64,000 nucleotides of DNA from Tenggerimyces flavus (GTDB lineage Bacteria; Actinomycetota; Actinomycetes; Propionibacteriales; Actinopolymorphaceae): assembly GCF_016907715.1 (NCBI RefSeq), contig NZ_JAFBCM010000001.1:2232001-2296000 (forward strand), given 5' to 3'. The notes below the pieces were generated by a model that saw nothing but the letters and a program-made list of their open reading frames with translations, was not told the origin of the DNA and made no database searches. Positions 49,566-57,443 of this stretch are shown here, piece by piece; within the stretch, counting starts at the first letter, position 1, and each line of letters begins with the position of its first letter. Both the position numbers and the translations under genes were made by a program.

Positions 49566-49640
49566 GTGATCATGTACGTGATCATGAAGGGATAGCCGGC
49601 GTATTCGCCTGTCTGGCTTCATGATCACGTACATGATCAC
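49566..49640. repeat. Family A inverted repeat, copy 5
   Basis: Perfect 24-bp arms at 49566-49589 and 49617-49640 with a 27-nt loop containing GGCGTATTCGCC. It is 18 bp past the sigma gene stop and ends 2 bp before the convergent regulator's stop. Confidence 0.85.
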
Positions 49641-49642
49641 AG

Positions 49643-50749
49643 CTAGCCCGCGAGGCCGAGGGGGACGCGGTCGGGTGGGAGCAGTCGGAAGCCCACCCCG
49701 CGGACTGGCCCGACGCGCAAGGTCACGTCGGCCTCCCGCAGCTTGGCCCGCAGCCGCTTGACGACCGACTGCACCGCGGCCGGGCCGACGTACAACCCGT
49801 CCCACGCGCGGGCGTGCAGCTGCTCGTACGTCCACACCTTCCCCAGCCGGCTCGCCAGGCAGTCCAGGACGAGCAGCTCGCGCGTGGTCAACGGCAGCGG
49901 TACGCCGAGCCAGGAAGCCTCGTGCAACGACGGGTCCACGACCAACCCGTCGCCCGAACGGCGCCCAGCAGGCGCCGGCAGGGCCTCGGACGAGGCCCAC
50001 AAGGTCTCGAACAGCATCCCCAGAGCGGCTGCCAGCTCGCGGTTGCGCACGATGATCGCGACCACCCCGGCCACTCCGGGCGTGACCATCGGCATCACCA
50101 CGTTGCAACCGTCGAACAGCGCGAACTTCATCGGCAGCTCGCCGGGATACACCTTCGCCTGCTCACCGGACGCGATCCAGGACGACAACCTGCCGCCGAT
50201 CGCGGGGTCGTCGAGCACGGTCTGGTCGTAGATGGCCCGCGCCCGTACGCCGCGGCGCAGCGCCGCCACCTCGCCGGTGTTCGAGCCGCCGACCTGGATC
50301 GGGCCGCGAACGACGATGTCGATCGACTCGCGCGCCTCCGCCTGCAACCGCTCGAACCGTTCACCGATCAGACTCGGCGTCCGCAGGATCTCCACGACCT
50401 CGCCCGAGTCGGCGCCGGCGTGCTTCGCGTACAGCTCGACCAGGTCCGGCAGCGCCGCCTCGACGTGTCGCTCCCGGGCAGCGAGCTCCGAGCGCGACGT
50501 GTCCAGCAGCCGCTGCAGCGCGTCGTCCGGTCGCAGCGCGTGGTACCGGCTGTTGTAGCCCGCGCCGGCCTCGATCAGGCCCTTGTCGACGAGCGACCGC
50601 AGGATCAGGTACACGTTCGACCGCGCGGTGCCGGTGCGGTCGGCGATGGCCGCCGCGGCGAGCGGCGACTGGGTCAGCAGGCAGTGGTAGACGCGGGCCT
50701 CGGTCTTCGACAGGCCCAACTGTTCGAGCATCGCTTCGGGGTCCACCAC
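49643..50749 (-). CDS. Regulator with N-terminal TrmB-like HTH and C-terminal OmpR-type winged helix
   Basis: A 368-residue predicted regulator. Residues about 5-75 form a TrmB-type HTH (LGLSKTEARVYHCLL, RTGTARSNVYLILRSLVDKGLI), and about 110-260 a PLD-like effector region as in TrmB proteins (ARESIDIVVRG). The last 95 residues are an OmpR/PhoB-type winged helix: LPLTTRELLVLDCLASRLGKVWTYEQL, VQSVVKRLRAKL and VRGVGFRL. TrmB relatives more often end in a LuxR HTH or nothing. The first GTG of a GTGGTG pair (50749) has GGAG 5 nt upstream. It is convergent with the sigma fusion and divergent from the protease. Confidence 0.8.
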   Translation of the reverse strand: MVDPEAMLEQLGLSKTEARVYHCLLTQSPLAAAAIADRTGTARSNVYLILRSLVDKGLIEAGAGYNSRYHALRPDDALQRLLDTSRSELAARERHVEAALPDLVELYAKHAGADSGEVVEILRTPSLIGERFERLQAEARESIDIVVRGPIQVGGSNTGEVAALRRGVRARAIYDQTVLDDPAIGGRLSSWIASGEQAKVYPGELPMKFALFDGCNVVMPMVTPGVAGVVAIIVRNRELAAALGMLFETLWASSEALPAPAGRRSGDGLVVDPSLHEASWLGVPLPLTTRELLVLDCLASRLGKVWTYEQLHARAWDGLYVGPAAVQSVVKRLRAKLREADVTLRVGPVRGVGFRLLPPDRVPLGLAG

Positions 50750-51082
50750 AAGTTCTCCAGTCGTTGGACGACATGTTCCGTCGAAGCGCATCGACCAGCC
50801 CATACCTCGAGGCCGTGTCTGCCAAAGATCGCCTGACGCGCGACACCTCGCATCCCGCCTGGCCGCGGTGCACGTCGTCACCCATATAACCAATATGAGT
50901 TCCTCCTGCACCACGCCCAGCCGGGCGCGAGGCGCCGCGCGCCATCGCGCTACGCGCGATGACCGGCGCTATTTGCCAGACACGACCTTGCCGGATATGG
51001 CCAGCGCTGCCTCGAATCTGCCCACGAAGCGCACCGGTTGCTGCCCGGGTCGTCTCCTAGGTTCGGCCCCGGGAGGGCACAC
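50750..51082. promoter_or_regulatory. Divergent regulatory region between the TrmB-type regulator and the protease
   Basis: A dyad CATAT-N5-ATATG lies at 50883-50897 and a compact hairpin (CATCGCGC with TAC loop) at 50943-50961. Either could bind the regulator or structure the protease leader. No gene is seen in the 333 bp. Confidence 0.45.
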
Positions 51083-54000
51083 ATGAGCCGGAGTTGGGTA
51101 CGTCGCGCGGTCGTCGCGAGCGTCGCTTTCGCCATCGCCGCCAGCACGATGGTGGGCATCGCTCAGGGGGCAGGCGAGGACAAGATCCGCCCGAAGCTGC
51201 GGCAGCAGCTCGCGGCGGACGAACGCGGTGACTTCTGGGTGCGGTTCGCCGACCGCGCCGACCTGTCAGCCGCGGCGCGGACGAGCGACTGGAACGTGCG
51301 CGGCACGCTCGTCGCCCGGGCGCTCCGCGAGACCGCCGCGCAGAGCCAGGCCTCCGTACGCAAGCGCCTCGATGGCGCGGGCGTCCGCTACGAGCCGTAC
51401 TGGGCGACGAACGCGATCTTCGTCCGCGAAGGCAGCGAACGCCTCGCCGCCGAGCTCGCCGCGCGGCCCGAGGTCGACGCGCTCTACGCGCCCGTCGCGT
51501 ACGCCCTTCCGAAGAAGCTCCCCGGCAAGCAGGTCCGCGAGGTCGAGTCGGTCGAGTGGGGCATCGCGAACATCCGCGCGAACGACGTCTGGCAGCAGTA
51601 CGGCGTGACAGGTGACGGCATCACGGTCGCGAGCATCGACAGCGGCGCGCAGTACGACCACCCCGCGCTCGTCCGCCAGTACCGAGGCAACCTCGGCAAC
51701 GGGACGTTCGACCACAACTACAACTGGTTCGACGCCGCCGGCCTTTGCGCCGACGCGCCCTGCGACGAGCATGGACACGGCACCCACACGATGGGAACGA
51801 TGGTCGGCGACGACGGCGCGGGCAACCAGATCGGCGTCGCGCCGGGCGTCCGGTGGATCGCCGCGAACGGCTGCTGCCCGAGCGACGACGCGCTCATCGC
51901 ATCGGGGCAGTGGATGCTCGAGCCGACCGATCTCGCCGGCCAGCGACCGGACGCCAGCAAGCGGCCGAACATCGTCAACAACTCTTGGGGAACGACCGTC
52001 CCGTCGGACGACCCGTTCATGGAGGACGTCTCCGCGGCCTGGGCCGCGTCCGGGATCTTCGCCGTGTGGGCGAACGGAAACAACGCACCCGGCTGCCGTA
52101 CGACCGCTTCGCCGGGCAGCCGGATCATCAACTACTCGGCGGGTGCGTACGACGAGAGCAACGCGATCGCCTCGTTCTCCAGCCGCGGCTTCGGCCAGGA
52201 CGGCGAGACCAAGCCGAACCTGTCCGCGCCCGGCGTGAACGTCCGTTCCTCCTACCCTGGCAGCGGGTACGTGAGCATGGACGGGACGTCGATGGCGGCG
52301 CCGCACGTCGCCGGCGCGATCGCGCTGCTGTGGTCGGCGGCGCCCGACCTCGTCGGCGACGTGGCCGCGACCCGGGCGCTGCTGGACGGGACGGCGGTCG
52401 ACACTCCGTCCGACGAGTGCGACGGGACGCCGGCGGACAACAACGTGTTCGGCGAGGGCCGGTTGGACGCGTTGGCCTTGCTGGACGCGGCGAACGTGGC
52501 GGAGACCGGGACGCTGTCGGCGACGGTCACGAGCCTCGGCGAACCGCTCGCGGGTGCGCGGGTGCGCGTCGTCGGGCCGGTGACGCGGGAGCGTGCCACG
52601 GGACCGGACGGCCGGTACGCGCTGCCGCTGCCGGCCGGCGCCTACACGATGACCGTCTCGGCGTTCGGACACGCGACCCAGACCGCGCAGGTCCAGGTCG
52701 CGGTCGGGCAGACCACCAGCCGGACGTTCGCGCTCGAGCCCACGCCCGCGGTGAAGGTGAGCGGTCGCGTGCTCGACGGGAGCGGGCACGGGTGGCCGTT
52801 GAGCGCGCGCGTGACGGTGTCCGGCACGCCCGTCGCTCCGATCCTGACGGCCGCCACCGACGGCCGCTACAGCCTGACGCTGCCCGCCGGCGCGACCTAC
52901 ACGCTGCGGGTGGAGTCGCAGTACCCCGGCTACCGGAGCCTGGCGGAAGAGGTCGTGGTCGGCTCCAGGAACGTGACGCGCGATCTCCGTGTGCCTGTTG
53001 ACGAAACGGCCTGCGACGCGCCCGGCTACCACGTGGAGTACGACGGTGTCGGCGCCGAGTTCGACGGCGGCGCGCTGCCCTCCGGCTGGACGGTGACCGA
53101 CGCCGCCGGCACGGGTCAGGTGTGGCGCTTCGACGATCCCGGCCGAAGGTCCAACCGGACGGGAGGAAACGGCGGGTTCGCGATCCTCGACAGCTTCTAC
53201 TACTGGTCGGGTGGGCACCAGGACTCCACGCTGGTCTCGCCGGTCGCCGATCTCAGCGGGCAGTCCGCGCCGGTGCTGAGCTTCCGGCAGGACTTCGACA
53301 AGCACTTCACCGACACCGCGCAGGTCGATCTCAGCGTGGACGACGGTGCGTCGTGGTCGACTGTGCTCGACCAGACCGCGGAAGCGCTCGGCCCGCGGCA
53401 GGAGACGATCCCGATCCCGCAGGCGGCCAACAAGCCCAACGTACGCGTACGATTCCACTACGTCGGGACCTGGGACGACTGGTGGCAGGTCGACGACGTC
53501 GTGCTCGGCAAGCGACTCTGCGTACCGACCGCGGGCGGACTGGTGCTCGGTCACGTACGCGATCGCAACACCGGCTCGGCTGTCGGCGACGCGGAGGTGA
53601 AGCTCGGCGAGCAGGCCGTCCGTACCGGCGACGACGGTACGTACTGGCTGTTCGCCCCGGGCTCCTCGGCGGCGCTGGCGGCGTCCGCGCCCTCCTACAC
53701 GACGCAGTCGCGCACGACGGCGGTCGTGAGTAGCGGCGTACGGACGGTCGACTTCTCCCTCGCTGCCGGACGGCTGTCCGTCGAGCCGGGCGAGCTCTCG
53801 CTGGCCGCACGCGGTGCGCGAGAGGTGCGGCGGTCGTTCACGATCGCCAACACAGGAACGGCTCCGGTCAGCGTCGAGCTGAGCGAACGGAAGGCCGTCG
53901 GCCCGATCGCCAACGGCGCGGGCGCGAAGGTCGTCCAGATCCCCGGCACGTACTCGCCGCTGCCGTTCGCCCAGTCCCCGTTGGCGAACGGGACGACGCC

Positions 54001-55057
54001 CAAGCCCGCGGTCGCGCCGTGGACCGACGTCGCCGACTACCCGATCCGGATCATGGACAACGCGGTCGGCGAGCTGGACGGCAAGATCTACTCGGTCGGT
54101 GGCGTCGACGGCGTGGAGGTGTCGGACCGCGGGTTCGTCTACGACTCGGACGCGAAGGCGTGGTCGGCAATCGCACCCCTGCCGAGTGGACGGGAGAACG
54201 CGGCCGGCGCTTTCGTCGGCGACACGTTCTTCGTCAACGGTGGTTGGGGTCCTGACCTGCGCGCGACGAGGACGACGTTCGCCTACACGCCGCCGACGAA
54301 CACCTGGCGCCGGGTGGCGGACGCACCGATCGCCACGGCCGGCGCGGGTCGCGCCGTGCTCGACGGGAAGCTGTACGTGATCGGCGGCTGCACGAACGCG
54401 TGCGACGGCCAGGACGTGCAGGTCTACGACCCGGCAACGGACTCGTGGCGGCTCGTCGCGAGCTATCCCATGTCCACAGGTCATCCGGCCTGCGCGGCAC
54501 TCGACGGCTCGCTCTACTGTGCCGGCGGCGTGCGGCGCGGTGGGACGGTGTGGCGCAACACGTACGCGTACTCACCCGCCACCGACACCTGGACACCGCG
54601 CGCGGACCTGCCGATTCCCCTGTGGGGCATGGGTTATACGGCGGCGTACGACCAGCTGGTCGTGTCCGGTGGCATCTCGACGGGTGGTTTGACCAACGCC
54701 AGCTACGCGTACGACCCGCGGACCGACAAGTGGTCCGTCCTCCCGGCGGCGAACCGACCGCTGTACCGGGGCGGCAGCACCTGCGGCTTCTACCGCGTCG
54801 GCGGCTCGCCCGTCAGCGGTTTCCAGCCGGTGTCCGACGTGCAGCTGCTGCCGACGTACGGCGACTGCGAGCCGGTCGACGTGCCGTGGCTGGCGCTCGA
54901 CCGTACGACGATCACGCTCGCCGCGGGGGAGAAGGCCCGCGTCACTGTCACCGCCACGGCGCCAGCGCCGGGCACGTATGAGGCAGGGGTGTGGATTCGC
55001 GAGGACACGCCGTACCTCGCCCAACCGCTCGACGTCACGTTGGCGGCCACTAGGTAG
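51083..55057 (+). CDS. Secreted subtilisin-family (S8) protease with Kelch repeats
   Basis: A 1324-residue exported protease. Signal peptide at residues 1-33 (ending IAQGA); propeptide-like region to about 165. The S8 catalytic triad is complete: Asp186 in SIDSGAQ, His232 in GHGTHTMG and Ser403 in GTSMAAPH, with Asn in WANGNN for the oxyanion hole. After the catalytic domain come carboxypeptidase-regulatory-like beta domains (about 475-640), a jelly-roll/MAM-like segment (about 645-815), and Kelch-type units from about 990 to 1250 (GKLYVIGGC, NTYAYSPATDTWTPRADLP). It ends with a beta-sandwich. The ATG has GGGAGGG upstream. It likely degrades extracellular protein. Confidence 0.9.
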   Translation: MSRSWVRRAVVASVAFAIAASTMVGIAQGAGEDKIRPKLRQQLAADERGDFWVRFADRADLSAAARTSDWNVRGTLVARALRETAAQSQASVRKRLDGAGVRYEPYWATNAIFVREGSERLAAELAARPEVDALYAPVAYALPKKLPGKQVREVESVEWGIANIRANDVWQQYGVTGDGITVASIDSGAQYDHPALVRQYRGNLGNGTFDHNYNWFDAAGLCADAPCDEHGHGTHTMGTMVGDDGAGNQIGVAPGVRWIAANGCCPSDDALIASGQWMLEPTDLAGQRPDASKRPNIVNNSWGTTVPSDDPFMEDVSAAWAASGIFAVWANGNNAPGCRTTASPGSRIINYSAGAYDESNAIASFSSRGFGQDGETKPNLSAPGVNVRSSYPGSGYVSMDGTSMAAPHVAGAIALLWSAAPDLVGDVAATRALLDGTAVDTPSDECDGTPADNNVFGEGRLDALALLDAANVAETGTLSATVTSLGEPLAGARVRVVGPVTRERATGPDGRYALPLPAGAYTMTVSAFGHATQTAQVQVAVGQTTSRTFALEPTPAVKVSGRVLDGSGHGWPLSARVTVSGTPVAPILTAATDGRYSLTLPAGATYTLRVESQYPGYRSLAEEVVVGSRNVTRDLRVPVDETACDAPGYHVEYDGVGAEFDGGALPSGWTVTDAAGTGQVWRFDDPGRRSNRTGGNGGFAILDSFYYWSGGHQDSTLVSPVADLSGQSAPVLSFRQDFDKHFTDTAQVDLSVDDGASWSTVLDQTAEALGPRQETIPIPQAANKPNVRVRFHYVGTWDDWWQVDDVVLGKRLCVPTAGGLVLGHVRDRNTGSAVGDAEVKLGEQAVRTGDDGTYWLFAPGSSAALAASAPSYTTQSRTTAVVSSGVRTVDFSLAAGRLSVEPGELSLAARGAREVRRSFTIANTGTAPVSVELSERKAVGPIANGAGAKVVQIPGTYSPLPFAQSPLANGTTPKPAVAPWTDVADYPIRIMDNAVGELDGKIYSVGGVDGVEVSDRGFVYDSDAKAWSAIAPLPSGRENAAGAFVGDTFFVNGGWGPDLRATRTTFAYTPPTNTWRRVADAPIATAGAGRAVLDGKLYVIGGCTNACDGQDVQVYDPATDSWRLVASYPMSTGHPACAALDGSLYCAGGVRRGGTVWRNTYAYSPATDTWTPRADLPIPLWGMGYTAAYDQLVVSGGISTGGLTNASYAYDPRTDKWSVLPAANRPLYRGGSTCGFYRVGGSPVSGFQPVSDVQLLPTYGDCEPVDVPWLALDRTTITLAAGEKARVTVTATAPAPGTYEAGVWIREDTPYLAQPLDVTLAATR

Positions 55058-55087
55058 GGAGCTGTCGAAGCACTCGGCAACGATGGT

Positions 55088-55175
55088 GGTCGCCTCACAC
55101 GGCTAGTGCCCCCGTTACCTGGCGCCTACCCCACGTAAAGGGGCCAATGATCATGTAAACATGATCATTGGCCCC
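55088..55175 (+). repeat. Family B repeat, copy 3
   Basis: Palindromic core 55140-55175 identical to copy 2 (17-bp arms around AA). The flank from 55088 is more diverged but keeps GGTCGCCT, TACCTGGCG and CCCCACGTA. Confidence 0.85.
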
Positions 55176-55219
55176 GGGCACCCGGCCTACGTCCGCAAGC
55201 CGAGGCGCTCCCCAACGCG

Positions 55220-55295
55220 GTGATCATGTACGTGATCATGAAGGCAAACCCGGCGTATACGACCAGTTCGGCTTCATGATCACGTACATGATCAC
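55220..55295. repeat. Family A inverted repeat, copy 6
   Basis: Perfect 24-bp arms at 55220-55243 and 55272-55295. The loop contains GGCGTATACGACC, the reverse complement of the loop core in copy 1, so this copy is inverted. It lies 44 bp after the family B copy; both separate the convergent protease and sigma-factor genes. Confidence 0.85.
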
Positions 55296-56533
55296 GGCTG
55301 GCGGGTGCGGGTGGCGAGGAAGTCGCGCTCGGCCTCGTTCGCACTCAGCTCCAGCGCCTGCTGGTAGGCGACGGCCGCCTCGTCAGTACGGCCGAGGCGT
55401 TCCAGCAGGTCGGCCTTGATCGCGGGGAGGTACTGGTAGCGGGCGAGCAGGCCGTCGCTCTCCAGCCGTTCGACCTCCGTGAGCGCGACGGCAGGCCCGG
55501 CGACGCGCGCGAGCGGGATCGTGCGGTTCAGCGCCACGACCGGTGACGGCCAGACGCGCAACAGCTCGTCGTACAGCTGGAGCGCCTGCGCCCAGTCGGT
55601 CTGCTCGTACGTCGCGGCCTCGGCGTACAGCGACGCGATCGCCGCCTGCAGGACGTACCGGCCCGCCCGCCCGGCGCGCAGGGCGTCGACGATCAGGCGG
55701 TCGGCCTCGGCCATCGCCCCGCGGTCCCAGAGCGACCGGTCCTGCTCCTCCAACCGCAGCAACCGCCCAGAGGCGTCGACTCGGGTGGCGCGGCGGGCGT
55801 TCGTGACCAGGAGCAGCGCGAGCAGCCCCCAGACCTCGCGCTCGTCCGGCATCAGGCCGCGCAGCATGCGGGCCAGCCGCAGCGCCTCGTCCATCAGGTC
55901 CGTACGCAGCAGCGACGGCCCCGACGGCGCGGTGTGGCCCGTCGTGAACAGCAAATGGAGAACGCCCAGGACCGCGGCCAGCCGGTCCGGCAGGTCGGCC
56001 GCGGCCGGCATCCGGAACGGGATGCGCGCGGTCGAGATCTTCCGCTTCGCGCGGGTCAGCCGCGCCGCCATCGTCGGCTCGGAGACCACGAACGCGCTGG
56101 CGATGTCGGGCGTCGAGACCCCGCAGACCAGCCGCAACGTCAGCGCCATCTGTGCGTCCCGGGCCAGCGCCGGGTGGCAGCACAGGAAGACCAGCCGCAG
56201 CCGTTCGTCGGGGACGACGTCCTCCGGGTCGTCCAGGGTCGGCTCGTCCATCTCGTCCACCTCCTCGGGCTCGACCAGCAGCGGGAGCTTCGAGCGGACC
56301 ACCTGCTGGTGCCGCAGGGCGTCCAGCGCGCGGCGCTTGGCCGTCGTGGTGAGCCAGGCGCCCGGGTTGCGCGGGATCCCATCTCGTTCCCAGGACGTCA
56401 GCGCCGCCGCGTACGCCTCCTGCACGCACTCCTCGGCGAGGTCGAGGTCCTGCGCGACGCGCGCCGTCGCGGCGAGCACGAGAGCCCACTCGCGACGGTG
56501 CGCGTCCGCGACGGCCGCGCGGACGTCGGTCAT
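55292..56533 (-). CDS. ECF sigma factor of the ECF42 type (DGPF-linked)
   Basis: A 413-residue sigma factor with region 2 (residues about 10-80, LDLAEECVQEAYAAAL), region 4 (about 110-185, VSEPTMAARLTRAKRKI) and a long C-terminal extension of about 220 residues with a TPR-like helical domain (LPAIKADLLERLGRTDEAAVAYQQAL). This layout and the overlapping DGPF gene upstream define the ECF42 group, which has no anti-sigma factor; the extension is required for activity in studied cases. ATG 56533 overlaps the DGPF gene stop by 4 nt. The family A repeat overlaps its last codon. Confidence 0.9.
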   Translation of the reverse strand: MTDVRAAVADAHRREWALVLAATARVAQDLDLAEECVQEAYAAALTSWERDGIPRNPGAWLTTTAKRRALDALRHQQVVRSKLPLLVEPEEVDEMDEPTLDDPEDVVPDERLRLVFLCCHPALARDAQMALTLRLVCGVSTPDIASAFVVSEPTMAARLTRAKRKISTARIPFRMPAAADLPDRLAAVLGVLHLLFTTGHTAPSGPSLLRTDLMDEALRLARMLRGLMPDEREVWGLLALLLVTNARRATRVDASGRLLRLEEQDRSLWDRGAMAEADRLIVDALRAGRAGRYVLQAAIASLYAEAATYEQTDWAQALQLYDELLRVWPSPVVALNRTIPLARVAGPAVALTEVERLESDGLLARYQYLPAIKADLLERLGRTDEAAVAYQQALELSANEAERDFLATRTRQP

Positions 56534-56886
56534 CCGGCCTTCCGGTCGATGACGCCGCCGCTGTCGATCGGCCTGACCTCCACGCCGCCGCCCTGCTGGC
56601 AGGCGGGGTTGAGCTTGGCGATCGCCAGTGCGGCGTCCAGGTCGGGCGCCTCGAGGATGTAGAAGCCGGCGACGATCTCCTTGGCGTCCACGAACGGTCC
56701 GTCGGTGATGACGTCGCCCTTGACCGACGTCGCCATTTCCCGTGGGGTCAGCGCCCACGCCGCCACCATGGCGCCGGTGCGCTCCAGTTCCTCGGCGTGC
56801 CGGTCGGCTGAGGCCGTGGCGCCGGGTGCGCGGTCGGGGCTGTGCGCGGAGTCGTTCGCGTAGATGAGCACTGCGTACTGAGCCAT
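56530..56886 (-). CDS. DGPF/YCII-domain protein partner of ECF42 sigma factor
   Basis: A 118-residue YCII-related protein, with QYAVLIYAND at the N-terminus and the motif ITDGPFVDAKE (DGPF) that names the family. It forms ferredoxin-like dimers; its role with the sigma factor is unknown but the pairing is strongly conserved. ATG 56886 has GGAAGG upstream. It is the first gene of the two-gene unit. Confidence 0.9.
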   Translation of the reverse strand: MAQYAVLIYANDSAHSPDRAPGATASADRHAEELERTGAMVAAWALTPREMATSVKGDVITDGPFVDAKEIVAGFYILEAPDLDAALAIAKLNPACQQGGGVEVRPIDSGGVIDRKAG

Positions 56887-56986
56887 GATCAGCTGCCTTC
56901 CTGCCGGGTGATTTCGGTCCGTTCACTGGTACGTCGCGCACGCGGCCAGAAATCGACAGCTAGTACAGCAGATTTTCTGACGCGGT

Positions 56987-56992
56987 TATCGT
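56987..56992 (+). promoter_or_regulatory. Candidate leaderless -10 element, hydroxylase operon
   Basis: TATCGT, 7 nt before GTG 57000. It favours that codon over the in-frame GTG at 56991, which overlaps the hexamer. Confidence 0.45.
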
Positions 56993-56999
56993 GCGTGGT

Positions 57000-57443
57000 G
57001 TGGACCTCGTCGTGAACGGTCGGCCCGTACAGCTCGATCTGGACCCGGAGACCCCTCTTCTCTACGTGCTCCGGAACGACCTGGGGCTGATGGGCACGCG
57101 GTTCGGCTGCGGCAGCGGGTCGTGCGGCGCCTGCATGGTGCTGGTCGACGGGCATCCGATGCCGTCGTGCGACCTGCCGCTCTCCGCTGTCGACGGCAAG
57201 GCCGTGGCCACCGTCGAGGGGCTCGGCGATCCGCACCCGTTGCAGGCGGCGTTCCTGGCCGAGCAGGCCGCGCAGTGCGGGTACTGCGTCTCGGGGATCC
57301 TGGTGAACGCGGCCGCCCTGCTGGCGCGCGACCCGCATCCGACCGAGGATGCCGTACGGTCCCAGCTCGATCGCAACCTGTGCCGCTGCGGAGTGCACAA
57401 CCGCGTAGTGCGGGCGGTCCTGCGGGCGGCGGAGTCGGCATGA
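57000..57443 (+). CDS. 2Fe-2S small subunit of a molybdenum hydroxylase
   Basis: A 147-residue subunit with two 2Fe-2S domains: the plant-ferredoxin type (FGCGSGSCGACMVLVDG, with a later Cys in PSCDL) and the C-terminal helical type (QCGYCVSG and NLCRCG). It passes electrons from the Mo site in the partner subunit. Start GTG 57000 (VDLVVNGRPV) fits the family and has TATCGT 7 nt upstream. It overlaps the large-subunit gene by 4 nt. Confidence 0.9.
   Translation: MDLVVNGRPVQLDLDPETPLLYVLRNDLGLMGTRFGCGSGSCGACMVLVDGHPMPSCDLPLSAVDGKAVATVEGLGDPHPLQAAFLAEQAAQCGYCVSGILVNAAALLARDPHPTEDAVRSQLDRNLCRCGVHNRVVRAVLRAAESA

Noticed and set aside
51266-54484. A 1072-codon open frame opposite the protease gene
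   Set aside because: Antisense shadow of a clear S8 protease; no recognisable domain.
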